Part shown: piece by piece, positions 20,712 to 28,625 of the stretch
Layout of the letters: each line of letters opens with the position of its first letter
How positions within the stretch are numbered: position 1 is the first letter of the stretch
NCBI RefSeq assembly: GCF_023242945.1
Contig: NZ_JALKFT010000015.1
Coordinates: 62,001 to 126,000, forward strand
Source of the DNA: Frankia umida
GTDB lineage: Bacteria > Actinomycetota > Actinomycetes > Frankiales > Frankiaceae
Length of the DNA: 64,000 nucleotides
Direction: 5' to 3'
Program-made: the position numbers and the translations under genes
The notes under the pieces: model-generated
Database searches by the model: none
What the model saw: only the letters and a program-made list of their open reading frames with translations
What the model was told of the DNA's origin: nothing

Positions 20712-21968
20712 CTACAACACGACCGGACGGGGTACCGGGACGATGAACCGGCCACCGTGGGCGGCGTACTCCTCCTGCTGGGCCATGATCTCCTTCTTCA
20801 CGTTCCAGGCGAGCAGCAACAGGTAGTCGGGCTGGCGCTCGAGCAGGGCCGCCGGGTCGAGGATCGGCAGCCGGGCGCCGGGAATGTAGCGGCCCTGCTT
20901 GTGGGTGTTGCGGTCCACCACGAAGTCGATCAGATCGGTGGTGATCCCGCTGGAGTTCAGCAGGGTCGCGCCCTTGGCGGCCGCGCCGTAGGCGGCGATC
21001 GTCCGGCCCTCGGCCCGCAGGCCGCGCAGCAGGGCGACGAGGTCCTGCTGGACGGCGCGGACGTCGTCACCGAAGGTGGCATACCGGTCGAAGGTGGCCA
21101 GGCCCGCGTCGTGCTCGGCGCCGAGCACCGAGTCCACCGAGGCGGTGGGCTTCGCGGCGGCGGCGTGCTGCATGCTCCAGCGCAGGGTTCCGCCGTGCAG
21201 TTCGGCGAACTCCTCGACGCCGACGAGCTCAAGGCCGTGCCGGCGCATCAGGGACTGCACCGCGATGGTCGAGAAGTAGCAGAAGTGCTCGTGGTAGACG
21301 GTGTCGAACTCCGTGTGCGCGAGCAGCGCACCGACCCCGGGGTTCTCCACGTCGACCAGTCCGTCGTCGGCGAGCAGGATCCGGAAGCCCTCGACGAAGC
21401 TGTTCAGGTCGGGCACGTGCGCCATCACGTTGTTCGCGATGATCACATCGGCCTTCAGGCCCTCGGCGACGAGCCGCTGGGCGAGCTCCGCACCGAAGAA
21501 CTCCTCCCGGGTCGGCACGCCGGCCGCACGGGCCGCGGCGGCGGGGCCGGGGGTCGGCTCGATGCCGAGCACCGGGATGCCCCGCTCGACGAACGCCTTC
21601 AGCAGGTAGCCGTCGTTGCTGGCCACCTCGACGACCAGGCTGTCCGGCCCGAGGTTGCGGCTGGCGATCAGGTCGATGACGTGCTTCTCCGAGTGGCGCA
21701 CCAGCATGTCGGAGAACGACGAGAAGTACGGGTAGTCCGCGTCGAAGATCTCCAGCGCCGGCAGCTCGTGGGTGAGCTGCACCAGGGTGCACGCCTCGCA
21801 GAAGCCGACCTCGAGCGGGAAGGACGGGTCGGTGGCGTCAAGGCCGTCGGCGCGCACCAGACGGTTCGCGATCGGTGTGGACCCCAGCGAGAGGAACAGC
21901 CGTGGGGCGGGCCCACCGCAGGACCGGCAGGCGGTGACGGGTGTGGCGGCCGGAGTTCCGGATGACAT
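20712..21968 (-). CDS. TylC3/NovU-type sugar C-methyltransferase
   Basis: 418 residues, the usual length. Three domains: an N-terminal zinc-binding module (CRSCGG ... CEAC), a SAM-binding domain with VVEVASNDGYLLKAF and a C-terminal domain (AYGAAAKGATLLNSSGI) with VVDRNTHKQGRYIPG. YHEHFCYFS contains the conserved Tyr-His-Glu-His used by TylC3-type enzymes to deprotonate the substrate beside the keto group. It should add a methyl to carbon 3 of a 4-keto deoxysugar nucleotide, giving a branched sugar. RmlC-like and epimerase genes lie directly upstream. The ATG has AGGGGAG upstream; the longer open frame from 22241 is not supported. Confidence 0.92.
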   Translation of the reverse strand: MSSGTPAATPVTACRSCGGPAPRLFLSLGSTPIANRLVRADGLDATDPSFPLEVGFCEACTLVQLTHELPALEIFDADYPYFSSFSDMLVRHSEKHVIDLIASRNLGPDSLVVEVASNDGYLLKAFVERGIPVLGIEPTPGPAAAARAAGVPTREEFFGAELAQRLVAEGLKADVIIANNVMAHVPDLNSFVEGFRILLADDGLVDVENPGVGALLAHTEFDTVYHEHFCYFSTIAVQSLMRRHGLELVGVEEFAELHGGTLRWSMQHAAAAKPTASVDSVLGAEHDAGLATFDRYATFGDDVRAVQQDLVALLRGLRAEGRTIAAYGAAAKGATLLNSSGITTDLIDFVVDRNTHKQGRYIPGARLPILDPAALLERQPDYLLLLAWNVKKEIMAQQEEYAAHGGRFIVPVPRPVVL

Positions 21969-22155
21969 GCGCTCCCCTTGCACAGATGAGGACGGACGGC
22001 TGGGCGGGCCGAACATGATGCCAGCGCGCGGTCGGGCGGGACCGCGAGAGCGCGCGGCGGGGTGTCGGCGCCATCGTCCCCGTCCGCGTTGATTTTCGCA
22101 GGTCCGTCGGAGGACGGGACAACGGGGGGCGACGGCGCCGACAACGTCGGCGGGA

Positions 22156-22746
22156 TCAGGGGGCGGTGCGGGCGCCGACCGGCTCGGCGGGCGCGGCGGC
22201 GAGACCGCCGATGGGACCGTCCGGCAGCAGTGACCAGGCACGATCCTTGTCGGAGATGACCGACACGGGCAGCGGCCAGGCGATGGCCAGCCGCGGGTCG
22301 TCGAAGCGCAGGCCGCGGTCGTGTCCCGGGGTGAAGGGGACGTTCATCTGGTAGGTCGCCTCGGTGGCGTCGACCAGGGTCTGGTAGCCGTGGGCGAGGC
22401 CTGCGGCGATGAACAGCGCCCGGTGGTTGTCGGCGGACAGTTCGACCGCGACATGGCGCAGGTGGGTCGGCGAGTCCGGCCGGACGTCGACCACGACGTC
22501 CAGCAGCGCCCCGCGGGTGACCCGCACGAGCTTGGTCTCGCGGACCGGCTCGTGCGCCCAGTGCAGGCCGCGGATGGTTCCGGCCGTGGCGTTGTACGCC
22601 ACGCTGGCCTGGGCGACCTCGACGGTGAGCCCCGCGGCGGCGAACTCCCGCGCGCAGAACGTGCGGGCGAACATGCCGCGGGCGTCGGTGAACGGCTCGA
22701 CGTCGACGATCCACACACCGTCGATCGCGGTCGGGGTGACGATCAC
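22156..22746 (-). CDS. dTDP-4-dehydrorhamnose 3,5-epimerase-like protein (RmlC family)
   Basis: 196 residues with the RmlC cupin pattern: IRGLHWAHEP with the catalytic His, ETKLVRVTRGALLDVVVDVR with the conserved Lys, and GLAHGYQTL. Members epimerise C3 and/or C5 of 4-keto-6-deoxyhexose nucleotides. The position between an NAD-dependent epimerase and a C3-methyltransferase suggests it acts in the same pathway, perhaps on a CDP-sugar given the RfbF homologue nearby. The GTG start overlaps the upstream stop as GTGA, so translation is probably coupled. About 190 bases without a gene separate it from the methyltransferase. Confidence 0.88.
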   Translation of the reverse strand: MIVTPTAIDGVWIVDVEPFTDARGMFARTFCAREFAAAGLTVEVAQASVAYNATAGTIRGLHWAHEPVRETKLVRVTRGALLDVVVDVRPDSPTHLRHVAVELSADNHRALFIAAGLAHGYQTLVDATEATYQMNVPFTPGHDRGLRFDDPRLAIAWPLPVSVISDKDRAWSLLPDGPIGGLAAAPAEPVGARTAP

Positions 22747-23786
22747 GGGGTCGCCGTGGCGGGTGCCGCCCAGAACAGGTCGGCGTCGAGCTGGCCGGAG
22801 CCGATCAGGTACTGCAGCTGCTTGAGCCGGGTGTGTCCGCGGCCGGTGAAGGTCTCCGTGTCGAGCTGGATGCGGGTGAACACCTCGTGCAGCTGCTGGG
22901 CGCCGCGCAGCGCGTTCCAGTCGCAGGAGAACCCGGGCAGTGTCGTCGCGATCTTGTCGAAGGACACCCGGTAGCTGCGGTTGTCGCCACCGTTGTCGCC
23001 GAAGCTCAGCCGGCAACCGGTGAAGACCGAGGCGACCGCGTCGGCGATCTCCTTGACCTGGTAGTTCTGCTCGCTGTCGCCGACGTTGAAGATCTGGTTG
23101 TGGATGACGTCGCGCGGCGCGGCGAGCACCAGGCGGATGGCCTTCGCGATGTCGAGGCCGTGCACCAGGGGGCGCCAGGGGGTGCCGTCCGAGGTCATCG
23201 CGATCTCGCCGGTGGTCCAGGCGACCCCGGCCAGGTTGTTGAGCACGATGTCGAACCGCTGCCGCGGTGACGCCCCGTAGGCGGTGGCGTTGCGCAGGAA
23301 GGTCGGCGAGAACGTGTCGTCGGCCAGCGGGGTGACGTCGCGTTCGACGTAGACCTTGCACTCGGCGTAGGGGGTCTGCGGGTTGACCGGGGAGGTCTCG
23401 GTGACGTCCGTGCCGGTGGCCACGCCGTAGACGCTGCACGAGGACATGTAGACGAACCGCGAGACACCGGCCTGCCTGGCCAGGTTCGCCAGCCGCACCG
23501 ACCCGACGTGGTTGACCTTGTAGGTGACGTCCGGGGCGAGCGCCCCGAGGGGGTCGTTGGACAGTTCGGCCATGTGCACGACGGCGTCGACGCCCTCGAG
23601 GTCGTCGACGGTGAGGTGGCGCAGGTCCTTGTCGAGGGTCAGCGGGGCCCGGTCGGTACCCCGGTAGAGCCAGCCGTACTTGTAGTAACCGGTGTCGACA
23701 CCGATGACCTCATGGCCATCGCGCATCAGTTCGGGCGCGAGCAGGCACCCCAGGTACCCCTCCGTGCCGGTCACGAGCACCTTCAT
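22743..23786 (-). CDS. NAD-dependent epimerase/dehydratase, extended SDR
   Basis: 347 residues. The N-terminal GTEGYLG is the dinucleotide-binding motif; SSCSVYG and TPYAECK provide the Ser and Tyr-x-x-x-Lys of extended SDRs. The N-terminal segment after the Rossmann glycines (VDTGYYKYGWLYRG) and the HMAELSNDPLGAL region match SDRs found beside RmlC-like and C-methyltransferase genes in sugar clusters. It probably acts as a 4-ketoreductase or epimerase on a nucleotide sugar; a 4,6-dehydratase role is less likely but not excluded. The ATG at 23786 starts exactly at the fold; 17 more codons are open upstream. About 170 bases separate it from the acyltransferase gene. Confidence 0.87.
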   Translation of the reverse strand: MKVLVTGTEGYLGCLLAPELMRDGHEVIGVDTGYYKYGWLYRGTDRAPLTLDKDLRHLTVDDLEGVDAVVHMAELSNDPLGALAPDVTYKVNHVGSVRLANLARQAGVSRFVYMSSCSVYGVATGTDVTETSPVNPQTPYAECKVYVERDVTPLADDTFSPTFLRNATAYGASPRQRFDIVLNNLAGVAWTTGEIAMTSDGTPWRPLVHGLDIAKAIRLVLAAPRDVIHNQIFNVGDSEQNYQVKEIADAVASVFTGCRLSFGDNGGDNRSYRVSFDKIATTLPGFSCDWNALRGAQQLHEVFTRIQLDTETFTGRGHTRLKQLQYLIGSGQLDADLFWAAPATATP

Positions 23787-23955
23787 CCGCGAGTATCCCC
23801 ATTTCGGCCGAGGCGCCGGGCCACCCGTTCGGGCCACCCGTTTCCGGGCTCAAACCGTACCGACTGGCTCGCGGGCCCGAGGCGCCGACGTCCCGCGGAC
23901 ACTGCCCGCGACAGGTCGACCGCGGCGCTGTGACCGGCACCGGTCAGCGTGGATG

Positions 23956-24504
23956 TCAGGTGGAGGCGGGGCGCATCACCCGGGCGGGCGCGGCGAACAC
24001 GGTCGCGCCGGGTGGGATGTCGGTCATCACGATCGAGCCGGGACCGATCCTCGCGTCGTCGCCGATCGTGATCGCACCGATGAGGTGTACCGCGGGGCCG
24101 AGCTCGACCCGGGAGCCGACGTGCGGCACCTCGTCGGGTGCGGCCGAACCCCCGGCGTAGCCGATGGTCAGGTTGTGCCGGACCGTGCAGTCGTCACCGA
24201 TCACGCAGTGCGGCGGGATCAGGATCGCCTGATGGTGGCCGATCAGCACCCGGCGTCCGAGCCGCGCGGAGTCGGGCAGCTCCACGCCGTACACATTGCG
24301 GATGACCAGGTTGTTCAGCGCCTTGTACAGCACCGTCGCAGCCGCGCCCACCGCCCCGCCGCGCGAGCGCCGCCACTGCCCGAACCGGTAGACGGCGAGC
24401 ACGTGCAGACCGGGATGGGTCAGCGAGCGGTAGTGGCGGTGGTAGTCCTCCCGCAGGATCTCGCGCAGTCCGAGCTCCGCGGCCGTCCGCACGTCAGGCG
24501 GCAT
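23956..24504 (-). CDS. left-handed beta-helix acyltransferase (serine acetyltransferase-like)
   Basis: 182 residues. An N-terminal helical part (LREILREDYHRHYRS) is followed by hexapeptide repeats (IGHHQAILIPPHCVIGDDC, IGAITIGDDARIGPGSIV), the LbH fold of serine O-acetyltransferases and sugar acetyltransferases. The start overlaps the end of the ACP gene by 11 bases. This coupling, and an FkbH-like gene before it, suggest it moves an acyl group from ACP (or from acetyl-CoA) to a sugar or alcohol. Cysteine biosynthesis is possible from sequence but not from context, as no cysK is near. Confidence 0.8.
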   Translation of the reverse strand: MPPDVRTAAELGLREILREDYHRHYRSLTHPGLHVLAVYRFGQWRRSRGGAVGAAATVLYKALNNLVIRNVYGVELPDSARLGRRVLIGHHQAILIPPHCVIGDDCTVRHNLTIGYAGGSAAPDEVPHVGSRVELGPAVHLIGAITIGDDARIGPGSIVMTDIPPGATVFAAPARVMRPAST

Positions 24505-24730
24505 GGCGCAGCTCCTCGATGTGCTGGCGCAGATCACCCACGGACGCGAAGCTCGCGAGGCGGTCATCGGCGATCTGGATCGAGAACTGTCGCTCCACCG
24601 CGTAGATCAGGTTGATGTGCGCGAGGGAGTCCCAGCCCGCGACGTCGGCGGCGGTCATCGTGTCGGTCAGGACGAGGTCGTCGTCGGAGAAGATCTCGCG
24701 GAAGATCCGCTGAAGCTGATCCTGCACCAT
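24494..24730 (-). CDS. acyl carrier protein
   Basis: 78 residues, the normal ACP size. AGWDSLAHINLIYAVE carries the phosphopantetheine attachment Ser35. The ATG follows the FkbH-like stop with no base between (TAG then ATG), and its 3' end overlaps the acyltransferase gene, so the three genes are probably co-translated. No ketosynthase or acyl-CoA ligase is in the window. By analogy with FkbH/FkbJ-type pairs, it may carry a three-carbon glyceryl unit loaded by the FkbH-like protein. Confidence 0.92.
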   Translation of the reverse strand: MVQDQLQRIFREIFSDDDLVLTDTMTAADVAGWDSLAHINLIYAVERQFSIQIADDRLASFASVGDLRQHIEELRHAA

Positions 24731-26746
24731 CTAGCCAAGCACCTCTTCCATCCTGTGGTCGGCGGTGACGACCCGGATCAGGTTCCGGGACGCGTACGGT
24801 TCGTCGACGCGACGGCTCCACCAGGTCACCTCGGCGTCGGGCGGGACGTCGGCCGGGAGGACGCGGGTGAAGCCGAGACGCTCGTAGAGGCCGGCCACCA
24901 GGGCGTTCTTCGCCGAGGCCCGGTAGTGGCCGGCGACGCGGGCAAGGCCCCGGCGACGGGCCTCGGCGAGCAACAGCCCGGCCAGTTCGTCCTCGAGGGT
25001 CCGGCCGATCACCCGGCAGCTCATCAGCCAGGTGTCCACCGCCAGCGCGTCCCCGTCGACGACGGCGATCAGGACGGCCACCAGGCCGTGGTCGGCGAAG
25101 CGGTCCGCGAGGCGCAGGCAGATCGCGGCGGTGGTGGGTCGGGCGGCGAGCGCGGCCAGGTCGTCGGCGTCGCGGCGGCGGCCGGTGAGGTTGAACTGGT
25201 TCGTCCTGGCGACCAGTTGGGCGACCCGGGGCAGGGTGAGCTCGTCGAGGGCGACGACGGTCGCGGTCATCGCGAGGCCGCGGTGGAAGTCCTCGAGGGA
25301 GCCCGCGGACTCCCGTACCGCGGCGAGACCGGCGGCGAGGTCGGCACGGGCCCGGTAGGTGGCGGTGCGGGTGGCGTCCTCGGCGGTCAGGGCGGTGGTC
25401 TCGAAGAACGGATAGTCGGCCAGGGCCCGCAGGTAGCCGTGCGGATCGGTGGGCAGGGCGATGACGTCGACCTCGCCGGCGAGCTGGCGGACCGCCTCGC
25501 GTTCGGCCGGGTTGTCATCGACGAACACCAGTGCGTCCAGGCCGAGTCCGAGGGTCGCGGCGATGCGGCGCAGCTGGGTCGGCTTGTCGTCCCAGCTGGC
25601 GCTGAACATCGCGATGTCGCTGAGGCGCAGCCGCATGCCCGGATGCCGCTCGAACGCCTCGCGCGCGTCGGCCTCGTTGTTCTTCGAGCAGATGGCGAGC
25701 ACGACTCCCCGCCGGGACAGTTCCAGGGCGTAGTCCTGCACGGCGGCGAACGCCTCGCCGAGTGGACCCTCCCCGAGGGCCAGACCGGCCAGGCCGTCCT
25801 CGCCGAGCACCCCGCCCCACAGCGTGTTGTCCAGGTCGAGGACCAGGCACTTGCGGCTCGCGCCGAGCTGGGCGCCGATCACCGCGGCGGTGTGCCGGGC
25901 CAGCAGGGGGACGCAGTCCAGCGCGACGGCCTGCCTGGCCCGGTGCCAGTACCGCGGGTCGAACCAGGTGCGCCGCCCGACGCCGGCGGCGAGCCGGTCA
26001 CAGTCGACCAGGCAGACCGCGTCCCCACCGCCGGCCCCGACCGCCGAGGCGGCCCGGCCAAGCTCGGCGTTGACCCGAGCCAGCAGCTGGTGGCGCGCCC
26101 CCGCGGTGCGCAGGGCCAGGTGCCCGAGCGCGACCTCGGCCGGCAGCGCGAAGCCATGCTGGACGATCCGGGCGCCGCTACGGGCACGCACCGTGTCCCA
26201 CAGCGACGTCCAGCGGGACACCTCGGCGGCGACGGCACCCTCGGGATCGTCAGCGATCGCGGGCAGCGCGACGTCCCCGGCGTGCACGGCGAGCACCACC
26301 ACGTCCGGCCTGAACTGGTACAGCCCGCTGGCCGGGTCGAGGATCTCCTGGCGGTACTGCCCGTAGCCGCCCTCGTAGATCTCGATGGCCACCCCCGCCC
26401 GCGCCGCGGCCAGCGGGAGCAGTGCCGTGAGCTGGGACGTCGTGGAACTGCCGAGGACGGCCACCCGCGCCGTGCGGGCCAGCGGCCGGGTTCGCGGCAG
26501 GCAGCGGCGCAGCACACCCGCGGCCGCACTCCAGGCCGCGAGACCAGCACCGGCGTCCGCGGAGGCGTCGGCGTCGGTGAGCGCCAGCGCCCAGCGCACG
26601 GCGCCGTTCGGGTCGTCGGCCCGCTCGTGCGCGACCGCGAGCTCGCGGCACAGCTGGGCGGACGGCAGTTCGGTCGCGGCGGCCCGCGCGACCAGTGCGG
26701 TGAGCGGACCGGTCGGGGTGTCCGTGCCCGCTCCTGGTCGCGCCAT
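24731..26746 (-). CDS. FkbH-like HAD-family glyceryl transferase
   Basis: 671 residues. Residues about 90-290 form an SGNH-like N-terminal domain (VAVLGSSTTSQLTALL). Residues about 300-470 are a HAD domain with DLDNTLWGG (Asp304, Asp306), ICSKNNEADA and VDDNPAERE. The rest is GNAT-like with ARTNQFNLTGRR. FkbH proteins dephosphorylate 1,3-bisphosphoglycerate while loading glyceryl onto an ACP, the first step to methoxymalonyl-ACP or to glyceryl/lactyl groups. The 3-OH oxidase and methyltransferase of the methoxymalonyl route are absent here. Most relatives lack a long N-terminal extension; I used the ATG at 26746, which has GAGGGG upstream. It heads the minus-strand block. Confidence 0.88.
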   Translation of the reverse strand: MARPGAGTDTPTGPLTALVARAAATELPSAQLCRELAVAHERADDPNGAVRWALALTDADASADAGAGLAAWSAAAGVLRRCLPRTRPLARTARVAVLGSSTTSQLTALLPLAAARAGVAIEIYEGGYGQYRQEILDPASGLYQFRPDVVVLAVHAGDVALPAIADDPEGAVAAEVSRWTSLWDTVRARSGARIVQHGFALPAEVALGHLALRTAGARHQLLARVNAELGRAASAVGAGGGDAVCLVDCDRLAAGVGRRTWFDPRYWHRARQAVALDCVPLLARHTAAVIGAQLGASRKCLVLDLDNTLWGGVLGEDGLAGLALGEGPLGEAFAAVQDYALELSRRGVVLAICSKNNEADAREAFERHPGMRLRLSDIAMFSASWDDKPTQLRRIAATLGLGLDALVFVDDNPAEREAVRQLAGEVDVIALPTDPHGYLRALADYPFFETTALTAEDATRTATYRARADLAAGLAAVRESAGSLEDFHRGLAMTATVVALDELTLPRVAQLVARTNQFNLTGRRRDADDLAALAARPTTAAICLRLADRFADHGLVAVLIAVVDGDALAVDTWLMSCRVIGRTLEDELAGLLLAEARRRGLARVAGHYRASAKNALVAGLYERLGFTRVLPADVPPDAEVTWWSRRVDEPYASRNLIRVVTADHRMEEVLG

Positions 26747-27032
26747 CACGTCGACCCCTCTCCGCATCCGGCCGACCCGCTGTCGGGTCCACCGATCATG
26801 GTCACCGCCCGCGGCCGCGGACAGCCGCTCAGACTCTACCCTCACGTTAGAGTTGGTTTGCACCGCGCCCGCGGACCAGGCGAGTACGCGCGGCTCTATC
26901 CGTTCCCTGACATTCGGCCGGAAGCGCTCGAACGCTGTGTCAAGCTGACGGGACGGCGGCAGTGCGCATCAGCCCGGACCGCCGGCCGTCGCCGCCGGAC
27001 CACCGCGTGGCCCCGTCCGCAGGCAGGTCCGC

Positions 27033-28616
27033 ATGCAGCAGGTCACCCGCCTTCCCCGCTCGCCCTCGGGCACAGCTGGGAAGCACCAGGGCCCGCTGCT
27101 CGCCAGCATCCTGCTCACGGCGCTGCTCTGGGGATCGCTGACCTGGGCGGCGGCGCCGTCGGCCCAGGCGGCCACCCCCACCCCCACCACAACGCCGCAC
27201 CGCCCGGCCGGCGGCCCAACTGGCAGCACAGCCGGTGGCCCGCAGTGGTACCAGTCCGCGCTGGATCTCGACCGGGTGCAGCGGATCAGCCAGGGCGCCG
27301 GGATCCTCGTGGCCGTCATCGACGGTGGGGTCGACGCGACCAGCCCGAAGCTGCGCGGGCAACTGGTCCGCGGCGCGGGCGTCGGCCCCGACGCCGCGGT
27401 GGACGGTTGGCGCGACGACGACCCGGACGGTCATGGCACCGCGATGGCGGGCCTCGTCGTCGGCCGGGTCGACGGCGGTCCGGCTCAGGTACGGGGCATC
27501 GCACCGGCCGCCCACGTCCTGCCGATCTCGACAGGTGCCGAGGCGGACTCGGCGGAGGTCGCCATCGCCGTGCACCTGGCGGTCGATCTCGGTGCCACCA
27601 TCATCAACCTGTCCCTGGGTTCCGCGGACGATCCGACCTCCGACGAGCGGGAGGCCGTGCGCTACGCCCTGGCCCACGACGTGATCGTGGTCGCCTCGGC
27701 CGGCAACGTCGAACCCGACGATCCGCCGGGCGACGCGGCGATCATCAACTCGCCGGCGAGCATCCCCGGCGTGGTCGCCGTCACCGGGTCCACCGCGCAC
27801 GGCGGCTTCTGGGACGGCTCGGCGCACGGCCCGCAGGCCGTCGTGGCCGCGCCGGCCCCGGGCATCCGCGCCCCCGTACCGACCTCCATCTCCGCGGACG
27901 GCCTGGACACCGGCTCCGGCACGTCCAACTCGGCGGCGATCGTGTCGGGCGTCCTGGCCCTGCTGCGGTCCGCCTTCCCGGAGCTGACCGCGGCGAACGT
28001 GATCGAACGGCTGATCCGCACCGCACGTGACGCCGGTCCACCCGGACGCGACGTCGAGTTCGGGTTCGGGATCATCGACCCGCTGGCCGCGCTGACCGCC
28101 GCCGTCCCACCCGTGCACACCAGTGCGCTGCTGGCCCCACCGACCCGCTGGGGTGTCCCGAGCGAACCCCCCGCGGCGGACGCCTCCCCCGCCCGGCCCG
28201 GGAGCCAGCCGGCCACCGCCGATCCGCCCGCCCTCGACCCGGCCGGCACCAACACGGGCACGGCCGGCCCCACCGCGGCGACCAGCGGCGGCGGGCTCGA
28301 CGCCATCCCATCCCTGCTCGTCTGGACCCTCGGGACGGCCTTCGCCGGCTGGCTCGGCGGGGTGCTCGGCCTCGGCGCGCACCTCGCACACCAGGCACAC
28401 CAGGCGCGCCGGCGGCCCCGGACCGACCAGCCACCCGTCCCGCTCACCGAACCGTACGGACCGACGCCATACCGACCGGCGCCATACCAACCCACGCCAT
28501 ACCGACCGGCGCCATACGGACCGGCGCCGTATCCGGAGCCGAATCCGGTGCAGGCGCCCCCCGCCGGCACCAGCTGGGTGCCCGCGTCTCCGGGGGCACA
28601 GTCGCGTCACTTCTAA
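27033..28616 (+). CDS. mycosin-like type VII secretion-associated subtilase
   Basis: 527 residues. A signal peptide with core ILLTALLWGSLTWAA ends at APSAQA. The S8 domain shows the Asp (AVIDGGVD), His (DGHGTAMAG) and Ser (GTSNSAAIVSG) motifs; the Ser motif has Asn-Ser where GTSMAAP is usual. A C-terminal membrane helix (LLVWTLGTAFAGWLGGVLGL) and a cytoplasmic tail of PY-rich repeats follow. This is mycosin (MycP) architecture, but no ecc genes, WXG100 or PE/PPE genes are in the window, so it is an orphan here. It is divergent from the FkbH-like gene and 9 bases upstream of tyrS. Confidence 0.85.
   Translation: MQQVTRLPRSPSGTAGKHQGPLLASILLTALLWGSLTWAAAPSAQAATPTPTTTPHRPAGGPTGSTAGGPQWYQSALDLDRVQRISQGAGILVAVIDGGVDATSPKLRGQLVRGAGVGPDAAVDGWRDDDPDGHGTAMAGLVVGRVDGGPAQVRGIAPAAHVLPISTGAEADSAEVAIAVHLAVDLGATIINLSLGSADDPTSDEREAVRYALAHDVIVVASAGNVEPDDPPGDAAIINSPASIPGVVAVTGSTAHGGFWDGSAHGPQAVVAAPAPGIRAPVPTSISADGLDTGSGTSNSAAIVSGVLALLRSAFPELTAANVIERLIRTARDAGPPGRDVEFGFGIIDPLAALTAAVPPVHTSALLAPPTRWGVPSEPPAADASPARPGSQPATADPPALDPAGTNTGTAGPTAATSGGGLDAIPSLLVWTLGTAFAGWLGGVLGLGAHLAHQAHQARRRPRTDQPPVPLTEPYGPTPYRPAPYQPTPYRPAPYGPAPYPEPNPVQAPPAGTSWVPASPGAQSRHF
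28452..28541. repeat. 15-bp in-frame repeat in the mycosin tail
   Basis: Six imperfect 15-bp units from 28452 to 28541; units 2 and 4 are identical. Each encodes a five-residue unit centred on Pro-Tyr-x-Pro, in the cytoplasmic tail after the membrane helix. Confidence 0.85.
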
Positions 28617-28625
28617 CATGGCCCT

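Noticed and set aside
26833..26853. ACTCTA-N9-TAGAGT inverted repeat upstream of the FkbH-like gene as an operator
   Set aside because: Only 6-bp arms; could occur by chance and no second copy is seen in the region.
24503..28030. 1175-codon plus-strand open frame across fkbH and the mycosin
   Set aside because: Shadow frame of well-recognised genes; composition is repetitive Gly/Arg/Asp without any fold signature.
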